A stretch of 64,000 nucleotides of DNA from Tigriopus japonicus (taxonomy: Eukaryota > Arthropoda > Copepoda > Harpacticoida > Harpacticidae), in assembly GCA_010645155.1 (NCBI GenBank), contig CM021315.1, forward strand, positions 4,167,221 to 4,231,220, given 5' to 3'. How positions within the stretch are numbered: the stretch's first letter is position 1; the number at the start of each line of letters is the position of its first letter. The translations under genes were made by a program, and so were the position numbers. Shown here one piece after another: positions 1 through 11,840 of this stretch. The notes under the pieces are model-generated. The model saw nothing but the letters and a program-made list of their open reading frames with translations. It had not been told where the DNA came from and made no database searches.

Positions 1-719
1 AATTGCCTTTTTCTCAACAACTTATTTGAAGGTCACAGGTTCAAATGAAATGGACTGGTTGCACTTGAAAACGACAATTTTAGAGCTGTTTTAAATGTGT
101 TTTCGTGTATACTCACTCAGCTGGCCAAGGTTTGGCGCGAATTTTCGTGAGGCGTCCAGTCTCGTCGAAAACCTCTAAAAGCTTCCACTGTCAGGCTGAT
201 TAGGCACTCTTAGGCTGTCGACTGAATCAGGCTGCCCAGTAAGAACGCAGGGTTGCTGAGGAAGGAAAGCCCCCAATGTGAGCTTGGAAGCCATTTTGAG
301 GCACTACTGTACCGCAAAACACGGATCCGGTCCATGTTAACCCTACCCACACCATTATATTCACGGCTAGCCCAATTCCCTCATCCCCTATTAGTTTAAA
401 CGCCCATTTCCAACCTTAAATTGCCTCTTCTCCGGCAATTTGGAAGGACTTTTAGATCCTTCCCTGTACTCGAATATTTGAGTTTGGATCTTGAAATTCT
501 TATCAGAACGTGTTCTAACCTAAGGAACGCCTTCAACCAAGCTCCTTGAAGCGGGTAAAGCGTTCTCAACCTTGTGTAATCAGTCGTTTTCGTTGGATGG
601 GCAAATGCTCGGAAATGAACACCAACTTCGACCCTGAGCCCTTGGAACATAACAAACAAGGTTGGATTTGACTTGGACCCAAGATTGTGGAACCCCAAGT
701 GGCTCTTCCGCCGGACAAA
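1..719. other. 5' flank of ZF1; possible first exon of a minus-strand gene
   Basis: No convincing coding frame lies here. On the minus strand, 300 to 291 reads CTCAAAATGG, a YY1/Pho-like AAAATGGC context, and 120 to 111 reads CTGAGTGAGT, a good splice donor (GTGAGT). A similar CTGAGTGAGTACG string occurs on the minus strand at 7607-7595, upstream of the ZF2 start. This suggests, by inference only, a non-coding first exon at about 117-300 of a further minus-strand gene lying to the left, divergent from ZF1. The rest (about 300-719) would be the ZF1 promoter and leader. No TATA box stands out. Confidence 0.3.
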
Positions 720-3230
720 ATGGACCAAGTAGAAGTCAAGGCCGAATTGGGCGACGAATTACCGCCCGATCCCAATATCCAAGTGTTTGACGCCACCAAA
801 GAAGAGCTCGATGAGGACGACAGCGATCCGATGTACGTGCCCGAAACCCGGGGTTCATCTCAAGATGCTTCCTTTAAGAGCTCCAGTGGCAATAAGCGCT
901 ACCTCAAATCTTGGGAACGGCGCTTTCCTTGGGTGGAACGAGCCGTTCCGGGCAAAGAAAACGCCTTTTGTAAGGTGTGCTCCAAGACGATCAATCCCAA
1001 ACTGGCCTCTCTACAAGTGCACGCCCGAACCAAGGGTCATCAATTGAGGATGCGCGAACTTATGCCCGAAGCTTTTCGCGATGAAGACGAAGAAACACGT
1101 TGGGGATCCCAGAATGTCATATGTAATATAAAGACCGAGTATGGAGTGAATGACCAACGCTTGGCCGTTGATTTGGGCAAATTAACTTTAGCCTCGGATA
1201 TCGAGACCATCATGGAAGTGGTCGGACCCAAGATCTTTGATAATTTAAGTATATGGGAAGTGCTTTTGTACAAGGCCAGTCAGGCCAAGGGCGAAGCGGC
1301 GGCCATGGATTTAGTGGTGCAAGATACTGAGAACATCCTTACACAACTCAAGTTATTGATTAGTAATTGCTACGAGTACATGCGAGGTGACTCAACCGTA
1401 CCCAAAATAGAATCCGAAGCCAACACTCAAGAGGCCATAGAACAGGCTGTCGATCAACGAAAGAGCGATAAATGCGGTGTTGGAATTTCGCGATTCTTGG
1501 CCAACGCTCTCGAGATTCAAGACGGCTATTGGCAAAATCGAGACGATAGCGACGCAATTTATCGAAACGCGATGGATGTCGGCATCCTTGGACCTTTGGC
1601 CAAGGTCAAGGTTGAGCACGCCGATCCCAGTCCAGCCTATGTTGATGATGTTCAACACGATCCGGACTTCAGAGCACCCACGAAGAAGCGTGGCCGCCCT
1701 CGTGGACGTCCTAGTGGAAGCAAAAATAAAAAGAAGAAGCCCCAAGCCAAGAAGGACGACTTTATCGACGATGAGGACTATGACGAAGAAGAAGAGACCA
1801 TGGGTGGCGATGACGATAACGACGATGTTGACGAAGACGGTGATGACGAAGACGAAGATGAGGACGATGATGAGGCCCGGAAACGATCGCCGGGAAAAAC
1901 TCGAACGAATAAAGCGTGCCCAAAATGCGGCAAACCCTACAAGTTTGAGGAGTCACTGAAGAAACACAATGAGCATTGTCGAGCTATATTGCGTTATGCC
2001 AAAGAAGCCAAAGGCTTTCTGTGTCTCTATCAGAATTGCCCTACTCCGAACAAGGCTTTCTCGGCCAAAGATGAGCTCCTGACCCATTTTGACGAGCATC
2101 ATTTCACGGATGAAGATCGAACTATCGATTGTACTTACGACGAGTGCAAAACCAAGTTCGCGACCGTGGTTCTCCGGAACATGCACATACGAAAGAACCA
2201 TGAGAAACGCTTTGTGTGCGATAACTGCCCCAAGAAGTTCTGGAACCAAAAGAACCTCGACGATCATATCGAGCGCGTTCACAATCGTCCAGAAGGTGAG
2301 GGTGCTCGAGACATGAATCCTTGTCGAAAGTGCGGCAAGATGATCGCCATGACCTACATCACGATTCACGAGAGCAAATGTAATGGACTCTCCGTTCGGA
2401 ATCCGCAGTTCAAAAAGGTGGGTGATGAATATTATTGCACAGCCCGTGACTGCACCATAAAGCACGGATTCTCTTGTGAGTATGGAGTCCGTACTCATTT
2501 CTTCAACACGCATTTAAACGACGAGGAAAAGATCTACACGTGCGATTTCTGCGAACGGAAATTCGGCTGCAAGATCGCCCGTAACAAGCACGTAAAGGCC
2601 ACGCATCTCAAACCTTATGTCTGTGATCAATGTGGAGGTCGATTTGGCACCAAAAGTAAATTGGATTCCCATCGTCTGACTCACACGGGTGAGAAGCCTT
2701 TTGCCTGCGATCAATGCGATTATCGAGCGGCCAAAAAGTTCAATTTGGACGAGCACAAACAGAAGCGCCATAACGACATGGGTGGACGGAATTTCTATTG
2801 CGGATTGTGCGGCAAAATGTTCCTGACCTCAGGTCGACTCACCAGTCACTTTCGGATTATCCATCACGATGGCAAAGTGGAAGAGCCTCCGAATCGGAAG
2901 AAACAGAAGAAGAAGTTCGTCCAAATCCAGCAAATCCAGGCACAAGCGCAGCCAAATGTCCAAGGTGGAGTTCACGCAGTTCAGCCTCAAGATCTTCATC
3001 AAGCTCAGCTTCAGCAACAACAACAACATCAACAGCAGCAACACCAACAGCACCAACAACATTCCGAACAAGTTGGCCATCAGGTGCACGTTCAACAATC
3101 TCAGTTAGTGCCCAAGATCATATTCAAAGAAGGGATGAGTGAAGCGCATTTGGCTCATCATTCCGATATTGGTCCGGAATTGTTCGCGATTAAGCAACAT
3201 CAATCGCCGGATGGCGTTGAGTATATGTAG
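720..3230 (+). CDS. Multi-C2H2 zinc-finger protein ZF1 (intronless, AT-hook, poly-Gln tail)
   Basis: Probable nuclear DNA-binding protein of 836 residues in one exon. The ATG at 720 is the first in frame after a TGA just upstream of 687. Order: acidic N-terminus (1-55); BED-like unit with RRFPWVE (68-74), C84 and C87 plus downstream histidines near 101 and 107; helical domain about 158-222 with VGPKIFDNLSIWE; AT-hook RGRPRGRP at 324-331 followed by a lysine run; very acidic linker (347-385); then from C400 about ten C2H2 or C2HC fingers to about 700; a Gln/His-rich tail. The KRHN and SGRLTSHFRIIHHDG signatures are shared with ZF2 to ZF5. It is the only member on the plus strand and the only one without introns. 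AT-hooks and zinc fingers are known DNA binders; the targets are unknown. Confidence 0.9.
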   Translation: MDQVEVKAELGDELPPDPNIQVFDATKEELDEDDSDPMYVPETRGSSQDASFKSSSGNKRYLKSWERRFPWVERAVPGKENAFCKVCSKTINPKLASLQVHARTKGHQLRMRELMPEAFRDEDEETRWGSQNVICNIKTEYGVNDQRLAVDLGKLTLASDIETIMEVVGPKIFDNLSIWEVLLYKASQAKGEAAAMDLVVQDTENILTQLKLLISNCYEYMRGDSTVPKIESEANTQEAIEQAVDQRKSDKCGVGISRFLANALEIQDGYWQNRDDSDAIYRNAMDVGILGPLAKVKVEHADPSPAYVDDVQHDPDFRAPTKKRGRPRGRPSGSKNKKKKPQAKKDDFIDDEDYDEEEETMGGDDDNDDVDEDGDDEDEDEDDDEARKRSPGKTRTNKACPKCGKPYKFEESLKKHNEHCRAILRYAKEAKGFLCLYQNCPTPNKAFSAKDELLTHFDEHHFTDEDRTIDCTYDECKTKFATVVLRNMHIRKNHEKRFVCDNCPKKFWNQKNLDDHIERVHNRPEGEGARDMNPCRKCGKMIAMTYITIHESKCNGLSVRNPQFKKVGDEYYCTARDCTIKHGFSCEYGVRTHFFNTHLNDEEKIYTCDFCERKFGCKIARNKHVKATHLKPYVCDQCGGRFGTKSKLDSHRLTHTGEKPFACDQCDYRAAKKFNLDEHKQKRHNDMGGRNFYCGLCGKMFLTSGRLTSHFRIIHHDGKVEEPPNRKKQKKKFVQIQQIQAQAQPNVQGGVHAVQPQDLHQAQLQQQQQHQQQQHQQHQQHSEQVGHQVHVQQSQLVPKIIFKEGMSEAHLAHHSDIGPELFAIKQHQSPDGVEYM

Positions 3231-3357
3231 AGGCGGAATTTTTTGCAAAGGGTCAATGACCGCTTAGCGATTGTAATATATGTGTAAGATTATGAACTAC
3301 ATCCCGATATTGTAACTTTGGCTTGTCGAATTATTCCAAACATTTTTTGTTTGTAAA

Positions 3358-3363
3358 AATAAA
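3358..3363 (+). terminator. ZF1 polyadenylation signal
   Basis: AATAAA lies about 130 bases after the ZF1 stop codon, in AT-rich sequence. Confidence 0.55.
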
Positions 3364-4470
3364 TAGGAATATTTTTTGATTGGGGAAAATCTATGGTTTG
3401 AAGATGAAATTTAAATGAATAAAAAAAAACGAATGAAGTAGGGTTGATATTGAAAAGAGTGCTAGGTGGGCTTTGTTTTCACATTCATGAATTTTAAGTT
3501 AACAGATTTCGGTTGTAAAGGTGTTTAAAGTCAGTTGTTGCCGCAGGCAGGAGCCTCTCACCTTCCGTTATCCATGCCCCAACTGGCCTTTTTTGGTCCC
3601 TCAAATTCTAAAAGAAAAACATCACCTAAACGACATTTAAAGTAAATTTTAATTTAGATTGCATATACCTAACATGTAAGGGTGAGAATAAGTGAATAAT
3701 CTGGAAACACAAGATTAGTGGATGCCAAAAGTTATTTGTGTTGAAGAACGATCCATTGCTAAATGATTACTCACGGCTTTTGCAATGCCACATATGTAAT
3801 CGAAGTCTGTTGAATAGGTCACGGACCAAAAATTGGTATAATGTCACTTCAAACATGCTTAAATAAAATTCCTCGTGGTTCTCATGGTTGCCTGAACCCG
3901 AAATATTGACGAAATCTTTTTCTCTAATTTGGGTGAAGTAGATAGAGCCATGACCTAAAATTGATTAAATCTTCTTTTGTCCTCAAACTTTGCCAAGAAC
4001 ACCGAATTGACCGTAGCATCTTGAGCACGATCATAATTAAAACGTCCATTTTGCTCCACCTTCAGTCCATAACCAACTGCAAATCTCTAGAAGCAAAAGA
4101 ATCCGCATGTATCAAAGGTCCCTGATAACACCTGGCTGAGAGAAATTTGATATGATAGAACAAGGTTGTCAATAAAACATCTCAACTTATTGGAAAGAAT
4201 TTATTCATGCCAACAAATGGCGATCGAGGAAAGAAAAAAAAGAAGAAACTCATGTTTCGAGGAGACACTCTTAAGGTACTGTGGGTAGGACGACATGGGT
4301 TTGTGTGTTGGTGTGTACGTAATAAACAACTCAACTCCACCCTGCTATATAGATATGAGGACAAAAAATATAGTCATAGCTTAGCATGGAGGCAACGGAA
4401 ATTTCTTCTATGTACAATGATGGACTTTCCCTACTAATTATATTGTTCAGTTTTCCTCTCTTGATTGGGT
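3364..4470. other. Intergenic region between ZF1 and ZF2 3' ends
   Basis: The two genes converge here. I see no coding frame with support. TTTATT at 4200-4205 is AATAAA on the minus strand, about 270 bases beyond the ZF2 stop, and is a candidate ZF2 polyadenylation signal. Confidence 0.5.
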
Positions 4471-7440
4471 TTACATGAAATCGACGGTGGCCTCAGTCTG
4501 ATCTTGCGTGAGCAGGAAGTCCACAGCCATATCCTGTTCCACCTGACCCGTGGCCGTGACCACTTGTCCTGTGGCTGTGACCACCTGACCCGCTTGCACC
4601 TGGACCACTTGGGCTTCGTGCTCGTGTTCCATGGACTCCTCCTGAGAATCCTTGATTTCCTGCTCGCTCTTAAAGATCATCTTGGGCATGTTCTTGCCGC
4701 GCTTCGAGGACGACTTCTTGTTCCTGGCTTTGCCCTCCACGAGTCCGTCATGATGGACGATCCTGAAATGGCTCGTGAGACGGCCAGACGTGGTGAACAC
4801 ATTGCCGCAAATGCCGCAATGGAAGTTCCGTCCACTGAAGTCGTTGTGCTTCTTCTGTTTGTGCTCCGTCAAGTTGTACTGTTTCGAACACCTACATTAA
4901 GAGGGGGACCAAAACATTATTAGTAAAGAAAATGGTTTGTAAAAATTTTTTTTCTAGAACTCTGAAAACTTCATTTCAAAAAGTTGATTTGAGTCTCGGA
5001 AAAAGTCATTGCCAGTTGGAAAAAACTACTTTTTACTGACTACTTGGTAGTTAAGAAGGGGCTGATTGAACATACCTGAAGTCGCACTTGTCGCATAGAT
5101 AGGGTTTCTCGCCGGTGTGAGTGGTCATATGCTCTTTGAGCTTGGACTTGTCCGCGAATCGTCCGGGACAGAGCTCACAGATGTAGGGCTTCAAATGCTG
5201 TCGAACCACGTGGCGATTGCGCATGATCTTGTCTGCGAAGCGTTTGCCACAGTGGTCGCACTCGTATATCTTCTCGGACTCGTCCAAATGAGCCGAGTGG
5301 AAATGAGTGCGAAGTCCATACATGGTCGAGAAACCGTGCTTGATGAGGCAATCTTTGGCAGTGCAGTAGAACTCGTTGTTCACCTGCTTGAAAGTAGGAT
5401 TTCTCACGGTGAGCCCTGGACAGCTCTTCTCGTGTCTCGGGAGGGACACTTTATTCATGGTTTTACCGCATTTGAGACACACGGCCGATCCCGAATCCGG
5501 TTCCGGATTCGAATGAACCCGTTCGTAATGCTCCGTGAGATGTCGCTCCATCCAGAAGGTTTTGGAGCATTCGGCACACGCGTAAGACTTTTGATGGGCT
5601 TTTCGCACGTGCATATTCCGCATCATGATGGTCTTGAATTTGACGTCGCAATCCTCATAAGTACAAGGAATGGTTCGTTCCTCGTCAGTGATGTGGTTCT
5701 GATCGATGTGGTCGAAGAGATCCGTTTTCTTCGTAAACACTTTCGATTCATCGGGGCAATTTGGATATTGGCAGATCATGTTCTTGCCTTCTTTCTTGTA
5801 CCTTAACATGGCTGGACAATATTCCTCGTGTTTGCGAGTGGATTCCGTGAAAGGGAAGGTCTGTCCACATCGTTTGCAAGTCTTGACGAAATCTCGATCC
5901 GGAATGGGTTTGGGCTTCTTAAATGCACTGGCCGGAGCGCGATATTCCTCGTCGGAATCCTCATCCGAAGAGAAATTGCGTTTCCTTTTGCGGCGGCGTT
6001 TGGATCGACCCAATTCTTCGGGCTCGTTCTCTTTCTCCTCCTTGACTTTAACGGACCCGTCTTTGGAACTCTCGTCATCTTCTTCGTCCACTTCTTTCTT
6101 GATTTCGGTGACCAAAGATCGCGAGGGTCGTCCACGTTTTTTGCCGGTACTCACGCTTTCCTTGATCTTGGCTAATTCGGCTTCGTCATAGGCGAGAGGG
6201 AAAAGGAGATTGGCCTCCAAAGGGTTGTTATACTGCAACATATCGGGGTCTTTCTGGTGCCAAAAGCCGTTGTCCAAATCCAAAGCGTTGGCCAGAAATT
6301 TGGGTAAGTGAATACCGACGTCTTTGCGGCGTCGAACTTCACGTCCGGAACCAAAGCGTTGGAAACAGTTCAGGATGAGTTCCTTCACTTCAAACAGCAA
6401 ACTCTCCACGTCCTTCAATATGAGATCCATGCCACTCACATCTTGTTGCATGGAGGCCTTGTTGAGGAGCAATTCCCACAGCGATAACTTCTCAAATAGG
6501 GTGGGACCGGTTAGAGCGATCAAAGTGTCGGATCGGGCATTCATAAGGAACGTCTCGAAATCCGTTTTAGGTTGGGCGATGGTGTTTTGCGAGCCCAAAT
6601 GACGATAGGGATCCATGGAGCCGTCAGGATTCATACCCAAAAGGTGGTTATCCAGAGGTAAAACCGCGTCCGAACGCTCGGAAATGATAACTTTCGGTTC
6701 GTCGTCTTCCGTGACAGTTTGTTCGCGTTTCAAACTCTAAAATGGAAAAATTATAAATTGGGGGTCACACATCAAATCTCAATGAAAATCGTGTTTTAAG
6801 CTCTTGTGACAATCTGAACAAGAGAAAACAAATGAAAAGTTGAGATGGTTTACAAAGGAATAATGATTTTAAGGCAACGGAAAAATTTGACCCCTAATGT
6901 AAATCCGCCAGTCTTTGACTTAAATCTTACCTGAAGATGAGCCTCCATTCTGGCCCTTCGAACGGCCTCAGCGTGGATCTTGGTGTTCTCATGGGACACC
7001 AAGGCCGTCAATCGGGGATGGAGCGTCTTGCCGCACAGAGTACAGTAGGCGTGCTCGGTATGAGGCGTGGCCTTCTCCACCCACGGGAATCGCTCTTCCC
7101 AAGCGGCCTTGTATTTGTAATTGGTGCGATATCGTTGCCATCGCTCCTTGTTATATTTGGCCTGTGAATGCTCATCTTCGCCTTCTTCCTCTTCTTCTTC
7201 GCCCTCATGACCTTCATTTTGTTCAGTTCCCTGGACCTCATCCTCGACCTCACCGGCCTCAATCCCGCTTAAAGAGGCTTCTTGCGTGTGCTCGTGTTCT
7301 TGATCATCTTCTTGGAGCGCTTCCGTGACGACATACACGGTTTCTTGGTCTTCTTCATCGTCGTTGGGCGCTTGTTCCGTATCCTGGATGAGCGTCAAGA
7401 TGGGCTCATTGTGCGCCTCAGGGGCGCCCGATTCCGACAT
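4471..7440 (-). CDS. Multi-C2H2 zinc-finger protein ZF2 (three exons)
   Basis: Minus-strand exons 6931-7440, 5076-6736 and 4471-4891 join in phase 0 and then phase 2, giving 863 residues; all introns are GT-AG. Exon 1 codes the acidic N-terminus and the complete BED-like unit: ERFPWVEKA, then C133, C136, H150 and H156 (C-x2-C-x13-H-x5-H). Exon 2 has the helical domain (about 228-298, LTGPTLFEKLSLWELL), an AT-hook-like KKRGRPSR, a basic stretch RRRKRKR, and most fingers. The second intron cuts inside the finger beginning CDKCDF, a position uninterrupted in ZF1, ZF3, ZF4 and ZF5, so it was probably gained here. Closest relative is ZF3. Probable nuclear DNA-binding protein; partner and targets unknown. 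Confidence 0.88.
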
Positions 7441-8482
7441 GGGCGTGACCGGGCGGGACGTGGGGGCGTAACTGGCGTTTTTGGTCGGCTCTGGAAGTCG
7501 TCACCTTGGCTGGCGGGCTCGGATTTTGGGCGATTCGAGTCTCGATGGAGGAGGTGATCACCCTGCGTGTCACAATGGCCTTTTTCTCGTTTTTCGTACT
7601 CACTCAGCGTCAACTTCTGCTTCTCTCCCTGAGCTAGCTTCGTAGTATTGCCGATTTTGAATGAGGTTCTCGTCAGTTTTGGAACTGATCATGTTAATGC
7701 CTTTAAGGGATATGATCGGTCAACTACCAGCTAGGCTATTTTTAAAAGATCACATGACCTCTTGTAGTAAATATGCTTTGGGTTGCGTGAGGGGCTTTAT
7801 ATACATTAACGTTGTTCTGTTATAAGGGGGCGTTGTGTGTCTAAGTGTATTATTGATCACTCAATGCCTTTTATTAGATAGTATGTGGGAAAATGAAATT
7901 GATTGAACGTGTCAACCTGTGTATTCTTAACGCGTTACACCACCATAAACCTGTCAGATTATTTTTTTTTGAAAAAGGAGGCTGTGGCCAAAGCCCCTTA
8001 AACTGTCATTACACCGTAAAATTAGTCATGAAAATGCGTGTTTTTTACCTTATTCTGCACGATCATTTTATTTAAGACACTTAAGTTTTCCCATAACTTC
8101 CGTTATGCCAAAAAATAGCTTTTAGAATGATAATTTGATATGTTCGTGTCGAGTGAAGCTGGAGTATGGCCAACAAGAGCTAGGCAAAATGGCCTCCCTG
8201 AGTGAGTTAGCTTCAGCGTTGCAAGGAAAGCGCGGTGGAAGCGTGGTTGGCTTCTTTTTCAAAGACGCAGCCAGCCTCAACCGTTTTGGCGCCTAGTCAG
8301 CCAGACTCACTGTCACTGGCTGACTGGGCATTCTGGGCTAAAGATTAGAAGAATGATGGCCAAAGAAGGAAAGGAACATTAGAAAATATTCAAAAATTTG
8401 GCGCGCAAACAAATTGGGTAGGTAAACTCAAGTGGAAACTCTATTTAGGGGATTATATCACTTAATTACAAATGCACCTCAT
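7441..8482. other. ZF2 upstream region and ZF3 3' flank
   Basis: On the minus strand a donor-like CTGAGTGAGTACG ends at 7595 and an acceptor-like CTTCCAG lies near 7494, so ZF2 may have a spliced 5' leader. A YY1/Pho-like AAAATGGCC lies at 8187-8195 on the plus strand. No protein-coding frame is supported here. Confidence 0.35.
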
Positions 8483-10944
8483 CTAAATGAACTGTACGGA
8501 GTCCTCGACCTCTTCTTGGTTGATGAGGAAATCCACGGCCATATCCTGTTCCACTTGTCCACTCAGCTCTTTGTCCTTCTTGTCAAAAAACTCAACTTTG
8601 GCCACATTTCGCGTTCTTTTCGAGGATCCGGCATTGGCGGGCGGTTTACTCCTCTCCTTGACCAGATTTTCCACCAATCCATCTTGATGAATAATTCTCA
8701 GATGGCTGGTAAGGCGACCCGAGGTCAGAAAGACCTTTCCGCACAATCCACAGTAAAAGTTCCTTCCCGAGAGATCATTATGCTTCTTGCGCTTATGATC
8801 CACGAGATTGAACTTCTTGGCGCACCGGAAGTCGCACTTGTCGCAAGTAAAGGGCTTGTTCCCCGTGTGCGTGTTCATGTGTTCGGAAAGTTGACTTTTA
8901 TTCACGAAACGACCCGCGCACAATGAACACACCACGGGCTTGATGTGCACAGATTTCACGTGACGACGGTACATGATGCCGTCGGCGAATTTCTTGCCGC
9001 AATGCTCGCACTCAAAGCGCTTCTCGGTGTCGTCCAAATGGGCGTCAAAGAAATGAACCCGTAAGCCGTGCATACTGGCGAAACCGTGGTTCACTAAACA
9101 GTCCTTGGCTGTACAGAAGAACTCATCATTCACGACTTTGAAGGTAGGATTCCGCACAGTGGACCCCTGACAAGTCTTCTCGTGATTGCGCATGGACGCC
9201 TTGTTACGCGTTTTTCCGCACTTGAGGCAAATCGCCCGAGAGGCATCCTCTTGCTGCGGGTTTTTATGAACCTTTTCGATGTGATCGGTCAGATGCTTCT
9301 TGAACCAGAAGGTCTTTTTGCAGTCGTTGCACTCGAACGATTTGTCGTGATTCTTTCGAATGTGAATGTTCCGCATGATCACACTCTTGGACATGACGGT
9401 ACAACCTTCGTAGGTACAGGGCACGGTTCGCTCGTCTTCGTTGACGTGAATATTGTCAATATGTTCCAGGAGATCGAGTTTCTTCTCATACACATGACCC
9501 GCTTGAGGACAAGCTGGATACTGACACAGAAAATGTTTTCCATCCCGACGATATCGCATCACACCTGGACAGTATTCCTCGTGTTTACGTGTGGATTCCG
9601 TGAAGGGGAAAGTGTTGCCGCATCGTTTACAGTTCTTGACGAAATCTCGGTCAGGAACGGGTTTGGGCTCTTCGAATTTGATATCTTTCTTCTTGGTTGG
9701 TAGCTCCTTTTCTTCTTCGGAGTCATCTTCGGATGAGTAGTTGCGCTTTCTCTTCCGTTTTCGTCGAGCTCTCAATGGTGTTTCGGGTTTGTTCTCTTTT
9801 TCTTTCTCCTTCTCACTCACGGGTTGGCCTTTGGACGTGTTGTCGTTTATAATTTTGATCACTTGAAGATTTCTCCGTGAGGAACGGCCTCTCGGTTTAC
9901 CCGTGACGATTTCTTGCTTCACTTGAGCTACTGTCTCGTTGTCAGGAATTACTTGACGGAGCACTTTCTCCTCCAAAGGACGTTTACACTGGATTTGCTC
10001 AGGGTCCTTTTGCTCCCAAAAGCCCGAATCCAATTCCAGACCCTGGGCAAGGATGGGCGTCAAATCCACGCCAATAGTCTTCTTTCGTTTACTTTGATCG
10101 GATTTCTCAAAACAATTGATCATAAGAGATTTTGCCTCGAAGAGCATGCTCTCCAAGTCTTTCAAGACGACATCTGTTCCGTTCAAATCGGGCTGCAAGG
10201 TGGCCTTGTTCAGAAGCAATTCCCACATGGTTAACTTATCAAAGAGCGTGGGTCCCACCAAAGAGATGAGTGTCTCTGTAGAGGCATTCATAAGGAAGTT
10301 CTCGAAATCCGTCTTGGGCTGAGCAATCAGATTTTGGGAGCCTTTCTGTTGGCAATTCACGGGCTGACTTTCCACTTCCACTTCCATGGGAACCAAATGC
10401 ATAGTGTCGTTTTGATGAATAACAATCACCTTAGTATCCTCGTCGTCGTCATCCGCTTCCAAGACCTCTCCAACTGGCCCCGATTCATCCGGATTCTCTT
10501 CCTTGCACCTCTGAAAGACGATTAATTTACAATCCATACCCAGAGCCTTAAAACCTAAAATCTTACCTGTAATTGGGCCCGGATCTTTTCTCTATCCACG
10601 GATTCGGCGTGAATCTTGGTCTTCTCATGTTTGACCAAGGTGTGATGTCGAGGAATCAAGGTCTTTCCGCAGAGAGTGCAATAAGCATGTTGGGTGTGAG
10701 CCGTGGCCTTTTCCACCCAAGGAAACTCTCTTTCCCATTCATGTTTGTACTTGTAGTAATGCCGATACTTGTCACGAGTGTATTTGGCTTGCGATTCGGC
10801 TTCCGTGGTTTCTCCGGTCCGTTGTTCAGTGTCGTCGCAATCGATTTCTTCCTTCAGATTGGGTTCTTCGGCGATCTGATCGTCGCCTTCAAATTGCTCC
10901 ACGGGGTCACTGGTGATAAGCTGATCAGCATCTTCCGTGGCCAT
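8483..10944 (-). CDS. Multi-C2H2 zinc-finger protein ZF3 (two exons)
   Basis: Minus-strand exons 10567-10944 (126 codons) and 8483-10510 join in phase 0 at the same place as ZF2 intron 1, after LQ; stop is TAG. The product is 801 residues. Exon 1 holds the acidic start and the BED-like unit (EREFPWVEKATAHTQHAYC, then a second Cys and two His). Exon 2 carries the helical domain (VGPTLFDKLTMWELLLNKA), a degraded AT-hook (GKPRGRSSRR), basic RRKRKRKR, then about ten C2H2/C2HC fingers ending in SGRLTSHLRIIHQDG and a conserved VEQDMAVDFL tail also seen in ZF2 and ZF5. The matching intron and sequence make it the sister of ZF2. Probable nuclear DNA-binding protein. Confidence 0.9.
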
Positions 10945-11840
10945 GATGAAGGCCAGGGGATGAAGTCAACGGATTCTCCGATGTTGATGCTGATGGGAGT
11001 TGAGATGAGGATATGATCTTTGTGATTGTAAGCGTAATCGTAAACCAACGGCAGCTAGCCTAGTTGTTCTTTTCTCTGAAAATTTGTAGCAGTTTGGCGT
11101 TGCCAGGGTTCGAATATTGAGTGAGAAAAGCCAGGTTTATGTTTTGTAGATTTTGATGGTCGGAGGACCATTTTAAGTGACAGTTTAAGACTTTATTTAA
11201 GTCTTAAAGAAAAGTTTAAGAAACTTTATTTGGTAAAAATCGGGCATTTTTGTAACCAATGTGACCTCACTTAATACAAATCGAGGGGAAGTGGGAACAA
11301 AATTCGTCATTGGTTAGAACAGAATAAAAGACTGTACCTCTGGACATATTCATATCAATAACCTGTAAAACGAATTTGGTTTTCTCTCAGTGTAGCTCTC
11401 AATATAGGAATAACACTGTTGCAGACCGAAAATGCTCTTTCATTCATGTTTGAAAATACTTTACATTTTCAAGAGCCAAATCAACGAAAAGGCAATGTAC
11501 AAAATGCTCTAGAAATAATCAATAAACAACTATTTTATTTTTGTATTACGCAACACTTATTTCAACTGTGACTACTCGTTGGAAATCTCAGCAAATTTTT
11601 CAACACTTCGTCGTGTTCGTCAATTGTTGTTCTCAGCCACATAACTCACATTAAATCATTCTTAGCCTTGTCTCTTCCGCGCAACTTCATGCTTCTACTT
11701 ATCCCAAAATAAATGATTTCGACTCTTTATTTGTCACAACTCGGATCCTATTTCAATGAAAATAATACATATCTATATTCCAATCGTAACGTAACACATC
11801 GAGCATAACGCCACCAAAGTTCTGGGAAACGGGCAATCAA
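10945..11840. other. ZF3 upstream region and ZF4 3' flank
   Basis: AT-rich sequence without a supported coding frame. It must contain the ZF3 promoter on the minus strand, but I see no clear core element. ZF4 transcript ends should fall in the left-running tail below 11841. Confidence 0.4.

Noticed and set aside
687..719. ZF1 start at GTG 687
   Set aside because: GTG is not a usual eukaryotic start; the first in-frame ATG is at 720.
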